64,000 bases of DNA from NCBI GenBank assembly GCA_023150835.1, contig JAKLKB010000005.1:30992-94991 (forward strand), read 5' to 3'. The stretch comes from Myxococcota bacterium. GTDB lineage: Bacteria; Myxococcota_C; UBA6777. Every line of letters starts with the position of its first letter. Position 1 is the first letter of the stretch. The notes under the pieces are model-generated. The model worked only from the letters and a program-made list of their open reading frames with translations, had not been told where the DNA came from and ran no database searches. The position numbers and the translations under genes were made by a program. Positions 8,733 to 18,100 of this stretch are shown piece by piece.

Positions 8733-10382
8733 GTGCCTTCGAGACGTTTGCTTTTGTACTCATTGTTGCTTGTTTGCCTTTGTACCACTCCGCTTTTCCT
8801 CGGATGCGAAACCTATATGGCGATCTCTCAAGATCCGACCCAACGCCCAAAAACCGAACCCATCGCCTCGATCGAACCCCCCCCCGAAGAGATCCCCCCC
8901 GAAGAACCTCCCCCCGAAGAACCCGAATGTACCGACGGTGTCCGTGAGTCTTGCGAAACAGGAGAACCCGGTGTCTGCGCACCCGGCGAACGCCTCTGCA
9001 ACAACGGACGCTTTGGCCCTTGCAAACGTCTCCAAGAACCCAGCGCGGAAATATGCGACAACCTCGACAACGATTGCGACGGAAAAACCGACGAAGACCT
9101 CCAACGTAGCTGCTACACAGGCCCCCCCGAAACCCGACAAATCGGCGACTGCCGCGATGGAATCCAAGTCTGCAACTCTGGACAATGGGGCCCCTGCCTC
9201 GGCGATATCTTGCCCAAAGAAGAGATCTGCGACAACCGCGACAACGACTGCGACGGCTTTATCGACGAGTACCTCCCGATCCAACAAATCGGCACCGTTC
9301 GCAACTACTCGAATCTCGGCGATTATAGCCACTTGTACATGGTCTCCACACCCAACGGCTATGCCTTCGGTTGGTCCGAACGCGCTCAAAGCGAGATGAC
9401 GGGGCAGATCCGCGTCACAGGCGTCCGCCCCGACGGCGACCGCGAAGGCTCCGACTGGCCCGTCACCAAAGAAGGAGAACGCGGGAATATTCACGGCCTC
9501 GCATGGATGGGCAAAGGCTTTGCCGTCGCATGGGATACAGACCAATCGCGTGGACGCGATATCTCCGATGCGTATATAGGAACCTTTAACCCCAACGGCA
9601 GTCGATTACGCGGCCCCTTGATGCTTGAACAAGGCGGACGTGCCGCCAACACAGGCGTGACCTACGGTGCGGGCCTTTTAAGCGTTGGCTGGATCCGCTA
9701 CCTCGACGAATCTAGCGGATACATACGCCTCCAACTCTTTGACACCGATCTCAAACCCCAAGGCGAGATCACCCCCATCCAGCCCGAATACGCGCTGCTT
9801 CCTCAAAACTCTCCTTTCCCCGCCATGGCTTTCAGCGGAAACCAAGTCGCCGTTTCTTGGTGCGCTCCCCAACGAAAACTCAAACTCGGACTCTTCGACA
9901 ACAAGGGCAAACCCACCAACACCTTCTTCGATATCCCCAACGCAGGGATCGCTCCTGCCGACCCCGCCATCACGGGCTACAACGACGGCTACCTCCTGCT
10001 GTGGACCGACCTCAACAGCAACCCACCCGGCGCTCTCTACGCACAACGCCTCGACCGACAAGGCCGCACCGTCGGCACACGCCAAACCCTCAGCAACGAA
10101 GGCAGCCGCACCCCCACCCTCCAAGTCACCTCCTTTGGTGCGGTCGTCGCGTGGTATCAAGAACAGGCTCGCGGATTGGGCGTCTCCATCGGTCGCGTCG
10201 ACCGCGACGGAAAACTCCTTGCCCCTGCTTCTTGGTTCTCTGTCCCCAACATCCAACCCTACATCACGATGGCTTGGACTGATCTCGGAAAAGGCTCTGG
10301 ACGCGGTGCCATCGCTTGGATAGAACGCGAACAACGACTCAATGTCGATCGCATCATGGTTGCCCCCCTCGGCTGTCGCTAA
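8733..10382 (+). CDS. Lipoprotein with MopE-type metal-binding motifs
   Basis: A 549-residue exported lipoprotein. The start is placed at GTG 8733, after GAGGTGG, because it gives a compact signal peptide (MPSRRLLLYSLLLVCLC) ending in the lipobox LFLGC. An ATG-less extension to 8616 is open but has no ribosome site. After a Pro/Glu-rich spacer come two copies of the Asp/Cys motif (CDNLDNDCDGKTDED and CDNRDNDCDGFIDEY) known from myxobacterial and related surface proteins (MopE-type putative metal-binding motif, PF11617), each flanked by Cys-rich segments. The remaining 380 residues look like a repeated beta-propeller-like fold with recurrent strand-turn units. It is probably anchored in the outer membrane and may bind calcium or copper. 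The partner is unknown. Confidence 0.85.
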   Translation: MPSRRLLLYSLLLVCLCTTPLFLGCETYMAISQDPTQRPKTEPIASIEPPPEEIPPEEPPPEEPECTDGVRESCETGEPGVCAPGERLCNNGRFGPCKRLQEPSAEICDNLDNDCDGKTDEDLQRSCYTGPPETRQIGDCRDGIQVCNSGQWGPCLGDILPKEEICDNRDNDCDGFIDEYLPIQQIGTVRNYSNLGDYSHLYMVSTPNGYAFGWSERAQSEMTGQIRVTGVRPDGDREGSDWPVTKEGERGNIHGLAWMGKGFAVAWDTDQSRGRDISDAYIGTFNPNGSRLRGPLMLEQGGRAANTGVTYGAGLLSVGWIRYLDESSGYIRLQLFDTDLKPQGEITPIQPEYALLPQNSPFPAMAFSGNQVAVSWCAPQRKLKLGLFDNKGKPTNTFFDIPNAGIAPADPAITGYNDGYLLLWTDLNSNPPGALYAQRLDRQGRTVGTRQTLSNEGSRTPTLQVTSFGAVVAWYQEQARGLGVSIGRVDRDGKLLAPASWFSVPNIQPYITMAWTDLGKGSGRGAIAWIEREQRLNVDRIMVAPLGCR

Positions 10383-10417
10383 TCCTCCTAAACAACCTCC
10401 GCCTTTTGGAGACGGCA

Positions 10418-11998
10418 TTGAATCGCTCTTCTCTCACTCGAACGCTCGTCCTCCTCGCTTCTTTTCTCTTGTCCTTCACCTTTTGGCAGATCCTCTCCAG
10501 TTGGCATCACCGAGTCCCCCCAAACGAAACGGTCTGGGGCCTGTTTCAAGGAGATATGCCCACCTATCTCGCCAACGCACGCGCCACTTCCCCGCGCTTC
10601 TTCCACCTCACCTACGCAAGCCCCCTCGATATCTCTCCCCAAAAACACGATTACCTCACCCAGCTTCCCATCTCTTTGCTTTCGCTCTTGTTGAAAGCGG
10701 GCCTTAGCGAAAGCCAATCCAACCAGTTCCTCACTTTGTTCTTTGGAACGCTCATGTTCTTCGGCCTGTTTTTTTTGATCGAGAACACACTCCAACACCA
10801 AACCTTTCGCATCCTCCTGTTTTTCCTTCTGTCTTTTGGCGGTGGACTCGCTTGGCTTTCGAGTCTCCTTCGATCGGATGTCGGCTTTTGGGCGGGCATC
10901 CGTTTTTTTGAACACAACTACTACTGGTGGTTTTTTAATCTGTTCCGCAACTTGCTCTACCCCCTCGAACTGATCCACCACTGCATCTTTTTTTGGTATT
11001 TGTTGTGCTTAATCAATCGCCAATGGCTCCCTGCCAACGGCCTCCTTGTGCTTGCTTTGTTGAGCAATCCTTTTTTAGCCGCGCACTTGATCTTGATCCA
11101 CGCGCTCACAGCGATGTTCGACGCCACCTCCTCGTGGCTCAAAAAATCCGCTAGTCTTCCTCTTGTCCTTTTGTGGGTCCTCTATTACACTCTCCTCTTG
11201 CCCTCAAGCCCCACATTCCACAGCCTGATCTCACAACACGCAACAGCCTACAAAACCCCCATGCAGTGGGCTGATCTCTTCCAAGCCTATGGGTTTTCAA
11301 CCCTCGCTTTTCTTTTGTTCTTGGATCGATCGTTTGTTCGGGCCGTTTGGGCCGAATGGGTATTGATCCCCATCGTCGCTATGGCTCTCGTCACTTTCGC
11401 TTTGGTACACCATTCTCGCCTGCCCTTTCTCCACGCCGTTCAACCGCTTCATTTCAGCCGAGGATATCTCTTCGTCAGTTTGTGGTTGCTCCTCTTCAGT
11501 TGGATTGAATTTCGTACTCGACAAGGACATCTCCAAAAATCATTCTCTCTGTTTTTGCTCACGATGTTCCTTCTGAGTGCTTTGCCCGACAACCTTTCGT
11601 TCGCCCGCGATATGTACTTGATCAAGCCTGACTCTCCCCTCCTTGTTTGGGATTCCGGCAGAAACACGGTGCTGCGCTTCGTCAAAAATCTACCCCCCAA
11701 AACAAAGATCCTTGCCACAGATCTCACACTCAACCGCCAGATCAGCGCGATGACGGATCACGTTGTTCTTTTTGGCACGCCTTACACGACCCCCCATTTT
11801 CAACTCCGAATGCAAAAAACCATCGAATTCCTCGCCAACGGCGGTGTCGGCAGCCTCTCCTTGCCCTCCGCTTGGTGTCCCGATCTGATCATCGCTCCCA
11901 AAAACCCCGATATCCTCGCACGCCTTGATCGCTCCCTTTGGGAACACTTCCCGCTCTCGCCTTCTTGGAACATCTACCTCAAAAAAGCCCCCCGCTAA
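10418..11998 (+). CDS. Polytopic membrane protein, possibly GT-C-fold glycosyltransferase
   Basis: A 526-residue integral membrane protein with about ten predicted hydrophobic helices and a soluble C-terminal 120 residues. The first periplasmic loop carries GDMPTYLANAR. An acidic residue in this position is common in GT-C lipid-linked-sugar glycosyltransferases, so that class is a guess, not a match. The start is taken as TTG 10418 with GGAG 6 bases upstream. The frame is open from ATG 10316, but that would overlap the preceding gene by 67 bases. It follows the MopE-like lipoprotein gene by 35 bases, suggesting co-transcription. The sequence is rich in Phe, Leu and Trp, including clusters such as NYYWWFFNLF near the fifth helix. 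Confidence 0.7.
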   Translation: MNRSSLTRTLVLLASFLLSFTFWQILSSWHHRVPPNETVWGLFQGDMPTYLANARATSPRFFHLTYASPLDISPQKHDYLTQLPISLLSLLLKAGLSESQSNQFLTLFFGTLMFFGLFFLIENTLQHQTFRILLFFLLSFGGGLAWLSSLLRSDVGFWAGIRFFEHNYYWWFFNLFRNLLYPLELIHHCIFFWYLLCLINRQWLPANGLLVLALLSNPFLAAHLILIHALTAMFDATSSWLKKSASLPLVLLWVLYYTLLLPSSPTFHSLISQHATAYKTPMQWADLFQAYGFSTLAFLLFLDRSFVRAVWAEWVLIPIVAMALVTFALVHHSRLPFLHAVQPLHFSRGYLFVSLWLLLFSWIEFRTRQGHLQKSFSLFLLTMFLLSALPDNLSFARDMYLIKPDSPLLVWDSGRNTVLRFVKNLPPKTKILATDLTLNRQISAMTDHVVLFGTPYTTPHFQLRMQKTIEFLANGGVGSLSLPSAWCPDLIIAPKNPDILARLDRSLWEHFPLSPSWNIYLKKAPR

Positions 11999-12122
11999 CC
12001 CACCTCAAAGAACCCCCCCCCTCGCTCCAACCGCCCCCACTCTACACCTTTGAGCATGGGCAATCCCAGCGGCTCGCTTTTCCATCTCCTCGCTCCAACC
12101 GCTCTCACTCCGACCTACACCC

Positions 12123-12875
12123 TCAAGGTGCAAAAGACGACAGCGGACTGCGTTTTCGTGGGGCGGCGATGCGTGCGGTCATACGCCCACCACAGCAGCG
12201 CACGTTGTTGTGCGCAACACAAGCGAAACGGCCTTGGTTGCGCTTCGAACACCGATAACGCCACGCAGCCATCCACACCACTTGACGCCCTTTGCACTGG
12301 CGCGAAGCATGGCGACGTGCGGTTTGGCGGGCTTGTTTTTGTGCGGTTTCTTTGTTTCGATCGCGCCCAACGCCACGCAGAGCTTTTGGGCGTGTACACG
12401 CCCCACCGCGAAGACTCATCCGACGAATCGGCCTTTGCAACAGCTTCCGTTCGCGTCGAGAGATGCGTGCCACAAGGCGTTTCCGAACGCTCCCTTTGCG
12501 CTGCACGACTACTTTGCGCACAACACGACGCTTTCGAGCGTTTCTTTTGCGCTGTGCAAGCATCTTCCGCTTGGATTGACGCGGGCCGCACACAAAGCGC
12601 CGCTTTACCACACAGATCACCCGCCCTTTTTGGGTACGGCATTGCTGCCGCCATACCCCCGCCACGCTGGCTCCCTGTTTTCCGCAACGTTCCCTCGCCG
12701 CAACAAGCACGCGTTGTCGAGCGCGCTTGACGGTATGCGCGCTGTTTCGACCTTCAACACTCCGTGTCACAACAAAAGCCTTCCCTGCTTTCTTGGGGGA
12801 CGCGACCGCTTGACTCCCCCACCCGATCGCACACAAACACAAACACAACCAACCGCTTCTCCAACGCTTCTCCAT
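12123..12875 (-). CDS. Basic secreted protein with duplicated four-cysteine module
   Basis: A 250-residue protein starting at ATG 12875, nine bases after GAGGAGG. Residues 1-25 are a signal peptide (basic start, hydrophobic core, AVAS end). The mature part is exceptionally rich in Arg and Lys. Two copies of one module are visible: Cys64-x10-Trp75-x3-Cys79-x8-Cys88-x7-Cys96 and, near the C-terminus, Cys-x10-Trp-x3-Cys-x9-Cys-x7-Cys. They are joined by about 80 very basic residues. The even cysteine pattern suggests disulphides in an exported, anion-binding protein (DNA, lipopolysaccharide or wall polymer). I know no family with this layout. The frame continues upstream to 13136 through repeat DNA, which is rejected as coding. 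Confidence 0.72.
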   Translation of the reverse strand: MEKRWRSGWLCLCLCAIGWGSQAVASPKKAGKAFVVTRSVEGRNSAHTVKRARQRVLVAARERCGKQGASVAGVWRQQCRTQKGRVICVVKRRFVCGPRQSKRKMLAQRKRNARKRRVVRKVVVQRKGSVRKRLVARISRRERKLLQRPIRRMSLRGGACTRPKALRGVGRDRNKETAQKQARQTARRHASRQCKGRQVVWMAAWRYRCSKRNQGRFACVAHNNVRCCGGRMTARIAAPRKRSPLSSFAP

Positions 12876-12922
12876 CGCCCAAAGCCTCCTCACAACGATA
12901 TACGAAAGATGTGTAAACAAAG

Positions 12923-13095
12923 GGTAGGTGCGATCCGCTGTAGACGCCCTGTTCTTGGGCAGCCACAGGGGGATGCCCGTGCATATGTCGGCACACACCC
13001 TGCGGATTTCGTGCAACGCTCCACATAGACGCACTGTTCTTGGGCAGCTGCCCCTACATGTCGGCACACACCCTGCGGATTCCGTACAACGCTCC
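12923..13095. repeat. Palindromic repeat family B, two copies in tandem
   Basis: Two related units begin with TAGACGC(C/A)CTGTTCTTGGG at 12941 and 13026, 85 bases apart. Each continues through a GGGCAGC-containing stretch to CGGCACACACCCTGCGGATT. Read on the minus strand they match the elements at 28130, 36051 and 61385. They fill the gap between two divergent genes. The rest of 12876-13262 shows no gene. Confidence 0.7.
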
Positions 13096-13262
13096 AAAAC
13101 TCGCAAACCCCATCCCAACGAACCGAACGAGGCCATACATCACCTCACCCATCAAACGGCAGAAAACCACACGCCCGCTCGTTTCACAAATTTTCGGAAC
13201 GTCTTGGCGCATCCCAACGAAACGTGCTAGGATGCGGGCCTCCCAAGGGAAGGAGCTTGAAC

Positions 13263-15107
13263 GTGCCAAAGTTGGATATCAGGATAGGCCATCACGCAAG
13301 ACAGCAAGTGGATATCAACAAACCGCAGATCTGGATCGGCAGCGACGAAAGCTGCGATGTTTTTTTGCGCGAACCCGGTGTCTCGCGTTTTCATGCACAA
13401 CTGCACGTGGACGAACAAGGCCGATTCTGGCTCCAAGACGCAGGTGGTAGCTTTGGAACGCTGCTCAATGGCCGCGATATCGAGCGAGAACAACTTTTTG
13501 AAGGCGACGAGATCACCCTCGGTCGGATCAAGATCCTTTTCCACGAAGAAGGCGCTCCCTACCGCAGCGGCCTTTCCCTCCCCCCCCAGATCGCAGGACT
13601 CCAACTCCCCGCACCCGCACCTCATCCACCACATCCACTAGGTTCCTTGCCTCCCGCACTGCGCGATGCATCCCTCCATTCATCCCCACCACTCGGCTCT
13701 TTGTTTCCTCCTGAACCCCACGAACAAAATATGCTGCCTCCATCCAAATCCACCGCACAAAGCGCATCATCTCCATCCGAACCCACCGCACAAAGCGCAT
13801 CATCTCCACCCGAATCAACCGCACAAAGCGCATCTCTTCCACCCGAATCCACCGAGCAAGACGATATCGCGATGCTTCACGATTTTGCATACGATGCCGA
13901 TCTTCCCGAAACAACCGAATCTTCCGCTCCATCGCCGCTTTCGCTGTTATCTGCCGACGAACTCCCTGCTCCACCACCCACTTCGCCTTCTTCTTCGATC
14001 TGGCCAGAAGCCTCGGAGCTTGCAACCAATTTGCCCACCCATGCCTTTACTCAGACCAGCGAAGCAGAACCAGAAGCCTCGGAGCTTGCGACCGATTTGT
14101 CCGATCATCACTTTACCAAAAACAACGAAACCGTGATCACCGCCTATCCATCGGCCTCAACAGCAGACGACTCACACGCTTTTTTAGATGGACTGATGTC
14201 CTCTGTGCCTTCGATCCAAGATCTGGATCGAGACTTTGATGCTGTGATGTCGAACCTGCCGCACACTTCGATCTCTCCACTTGCTAATCCTCAAAAAAGC
14301 CCTTCTTTCGGTGCTTTTGCACAAGCCATCCAGCCCTACATACAGCCCCAAAGCTTTCACCACGATCCACACGGGATCGTTCTTCCTATCCAAGAAGAAG
14401 ATATCCCCGCTCACCCCTCCCGCGTTTCATCCACACACACCCAAGACACCCAAGACGCCCAAGATATCTGGCAAAAAGAGCAAACAGCTTTGGGGCTGTT
14501 TCCGTCTTCGCTCTCCAACGAAACAGCCAGCTACGGACTGTTTCCTTCCGCAGAAGATCGCACACAACCTGCCGCCCACGCGCCTCCGCATCTCTTGGCT
14601 CCGCCCTCGGCCCAAACAAGCCCCTTGTCTTTGAATGAAACGATCGCGCATATACTTTCGCACGCACCACAAAGCCGCCACGAACTCTCGTCGTCTTTTC
14701 ACAAAGGCGACGTCTGGGCAAGCGAGGCGGATCGGCTGCGTGGCCTTCTGCGACAACGCGAAGAAGAAACCTCCACACTCCAAGAACGCCTTCGCCTTCA
14801 AGCCCAACAACACCGAGATCTGATGAACACCACGCTCCAACGGTACCGCGAAGAAAATGAACAACTTCAACGACAGATCGCGTTCTACGATCAAATGCGC
14901 CTCGAACAAACCCAGATGCTCCAAGCTCTCCACGATCTCGAAGAGGCGAAACAACGGCTCCTTGAAGAAAATCAGCGCCTACGTGCTGAAAACCAAGCAT
15001 GGCGCGAAGACGCGAAGACGCGAAGACAACAGCCTCCACACGCTCCGACTTCTCCTGACAACCCCCTGAATCACGGGTTGCCGCCGCAAGCAGCAAAGAA
15101 CTCATGA
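13263..15107 (+). CDS. FHA-domain protein with C-terminal coiled coil
   Basis: A 614-residue protein, start GTG 13263 with AAGGAG 7 bases upstream. Residues about 20-95 are a forkhead-associated domain, which binds phosphothreonine: the core signatures IWIGSDESCDVFL, GVSRFHAQL and GGSFGTLLNG are intact. The middle 350 residues are Ser/Pro/Glu/Ala-rich, probably disordered, with short tandem repeats such as TAQSASSP and EASELAT. Residues about 495-590 form a heptad coiled coil with many Leu/Glu/Gln/Arg. Its stop overlaps the next gene's start (ATGA at 15104), which encodes a Ser/Thr kinase, so this FHA protein is the obvious phospho-dependent partner or substrate of that kinase. It was not recognised as a named orthologue. 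Confidence 0.88.
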   Translation: MPKLDIRIGHHARQQVDINKPQIWIGSDESCDVFLREPGVSRFHAQLHVDEQGRFWLQDAGGSFGTLLNGRDIEREQLFEGDEITLGRIKILFHEEGAPYRSGLSLPPQIAGLQLPAPAPHPPHPLGSLPPALRDASLHSSPPLGSLFPPEPHEQNMLPPSKSTAQSASSPSEPTAQSASSPPESTAQSASLPPESTEQDDIAMLHDFAYDADLPETTESSAPSPLSLLSADELPAPPPTSPSSSIWPEASELATNLPTHAFTQTSEAEPEASELATDLSDHHFTKNNETVITAYPSASTADDSHAFLDGLMSSVPSIQDLDRDFDAVMSNLPHTSISPLANPQKSPSFGAFAQAIQPYIQPQSFHHDPHGIVLPIQEEDIPAHPSRVSSTHTQDTQDAQDIWQKEQTALGLFPSSLSNETASYGLFPSAEDRTQPAAHAPPHLLAPPSAQTSPLSLNETIAHILSHAPQSRHELSSSFHKGDVWASEADRLRGLLRQREEETSTLQERLRLQAQQHRDLMNTTLQRYREENEQLQRQIAFYDQMRLEQTQMLQALHDLEEAKQRLLEENQRLRAENQAWREDAKTRRQQPPHAPTSPDNPLNHGLPPQAAKNS

Positions 15108-18100
15108 CGCAGATATCTTATCAACTGACACAAAAACTGCGCGAAGGCGAAGCCTACAGCACCTATCGCGGGACGGCCTACCTACCTGACGGCAGCCAAC
15201 GCAGCGTCGTCATCAAGCTCTTGCAACCCCGCCTCGCAAGCGACGGCGTGCTGATCTCCCATCTAACGGGCTTTTTGGACGCCTTGCGCAGCTTGATCCA
15301 CAGCAGCCTCGCTCCGATCTGGGACTTTGGACGAGCGGGCGATCTGTTCTTCTTGATCCGCGAATACATCCCGGGTGTTTCGCTCGAACAACTCTTTGGC
15401 CTTGCACAACAAAACAAAGCCTCGATCTCACCGGCCCTTGCGCTGTATCTCGCACGCGATATCGCCCAAGCCATCCACCTCATCCACAAGCATCGCGTCC
15501 CGGGCGATCAACCGATCTTTTTGTTTCATGGCGGTTTGACTCCCCAAAACATCATCCTCACGCGCATAGGCGATGTCGTGATCACGGATACCGGCCTTGA
15601 CGTGATCTTCTGGCGCGATGATCTGATCGTCAATGCCCTACGGCAACGCAAACAACCCTATCATCCGCCAGAATACCTCGTCGGACAACGCCCCTTGCGC
15701 CGTGGAGATACCTACAGCGTCGCAGCCCTGCTTTATCAGATGCTTGTCGGACTTCCCCCTCAACAAGCTGCCCAACAGTGGGGACACGCCCAACATTTTG
15801 TCCCACCTTCCAGCCAAAGTCAGCGCGCCACACCCGAACTCGACCAACTCCTCCAACACGCACTCTTCCCACAAGTCGAACAACGCCTCGTCCAAGTCGA
15901 ACTCTTGCTCGACGCCCTCAAGTCGCCTTCCCTGATCCGACAAAAACACCTCGATCGCCGCGAAGCCATGGAATACATCGAGGTCCTTGTCCGCGAAGAA
16001 ACCACCGATCCACCGGCTCTTCAAGAGCCTCTGCTCTTCGGCTACCCTTTTCACATCGAATCGCTACTCCCCCAACGCGACGATCTACCACCACCCCACA
16101 AACGCTACCGCCCACCGCGATTCGAAGACACCGACGCTTTCCATCCGCTCCAAGAAGCCGACACGGAACGCTATCACCCCCATCTTGTCGAAGGAAGAGA
16201 TCTTCCCACCAACCCCGCGCTGCGACCCGCTCCGCTTTCTGTCACCCCCTTGCCTCGCCAAACCTCTTCCCTCGGCAGCGCTCTCTTCGTCTCCCCCGAC
16301 GCACTCGGCCAACCCACCGCCACACCTCGCACCATCTCTTCACCCGCCCAAACCCTCGATGAAAGCATCGATATCGCCGCCCCACTCGATCCCTTCCAAC
16401 AAGAAGAAAACACACACTCCGGCCTTTCTTCCCCCTCAAACGTTGCTCCTCCCCCGCACACACCTTACATCGCCCCTGACGAAGATACGGACTACCACCA
16501 AGGCACCGCCATCGCGCCTGTCCCCCTCCTTCCCACGCCCATCACAGCGCCCACATCCGCATCGGCCTCTACGACCCCCACAGCACCGACCTCTGCGCCC
16601 CAAGCAGAATCCGATTCCAACGAAGAGATCCAAGAACTCGGTAGCTACGAAGACAGCGACGAATACGACTCCAACGAAGAGATCCAAGAACTCGGTAGCT
16701 ACGAAGACAGCGACGAATACGACTCCACAAACCATCACTCCGCAGACACCGCCAAAGACGCCCCTCGTTCGGGCCAATCCACCGAGGGGACCGTTGCCCT
16801 TTCCATCGAAGACGTCGCAGGATACGAAGGCGATACCCTCTACCGCAAAAACGCCAATCCCTTGGTCCCTCCCCAAATAGCCGAAGCCACGACATCGCGA
16901 ACGGCTCCGCTGCCGCCCTCCCCTCATGCCACCACCACACAAACAGCCCCGCTGCCAACAACTTCTCCATCCTCCTCCTCTCCCCCCGTCCCATCGCCTT
17001 CTCCATCCTCCTCTTTGCGCCCCGTCCCATCGCCTCCTCCATCCTCCTCTTTGCACCCCGTCCCATCGCCTTCTTCCGAACCGATCGAAACCTTGGAACC
17101 TCTCGAAGACGAGGACGAAGAAGAAGAACCCAGCGAGTCCACCGTCACCGTCCCTCTCCACCAAGTCCACGGGATCATCGCAGCCCAAAAAGCCGCACAA
17201 ATCCCCTCCGTCCCCACAGACCCATTTCACTCGGCCACACCGCAAGCCTCCGTCGCCCCCACCATCACACCGATGCCCCCACCAAGTCCAGCCGCTTTCG
17301 CCCTCCACAGCGCAGCCGCTTCCTCCACACCCATCAAACCTCCGATCCCCGATATCCCACTCCCACCCCATCTGCTCGCTGGCGCACCAAAAAAGCAAAG
17401 CAGCGATCCCCAACCCACCCAACACTTCGAGCCTCCCGAACCGCCCTCCGATCTCGCCTCTGCCGTTCGCCCGGGACAAGCCATCTTAGAACAACTCGAA
17501 GAAGGCCAAGAACGCTTCGGAAAATTTGTCCTGCTTGGCCGCGTTGCCCTCGGTGGCATGGCCGAAGTCTTCCGAGCTAAGCTCAAACAACCCGATGGTT
17601 CCGAGCACATCGTCGCAGTCAAGCGCATCCTCCCCGAATTCTCTGGCGACGCGAACTTTATCCAAATGTTCAAAGACGAAGCCCGTATCGCAGGCGCTTT
17701 GCTTCATCCCAATATCGTCCAGATCTACGAACTCGGCGAAGTCGACGGCATTTATTTTATCTCGATGGAATACATCGATGGCATCGACCTTGCCCGTGTC
17801 ATCAAGATCCGACGCGCCCTCAATATGCCGATCTCTCCAGAACTCGCGATCGTCATCGGCGTCGGCGTGTGTCGCGCTCTCTTTTACGCACACGAAGAAA
17901 AAGACGCCAACGGCGAACCCCTCAACATGATCCACCGCGACGTCACCCCTCACAACGTCTTAATCAGCCGCAGCGGAGACGTCAAACTGACCGACTTTGG
18001 GATCGCCAAAGCCTCACAAAACCTCGCCGAAACCGCCGTCGGTGAACTCAAGGGCAAACTCTCCTATATGTCCCCCGAACAAGCCGCTGGCTACCCCCTC

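Noticed and set aside
12876..13136. N-terminal extension of the cysteine-module protein
   Set aside because: The extension is the translation of family B repeat DNA and lies before a signal peptide. The internal ATG has GAGGAGG.
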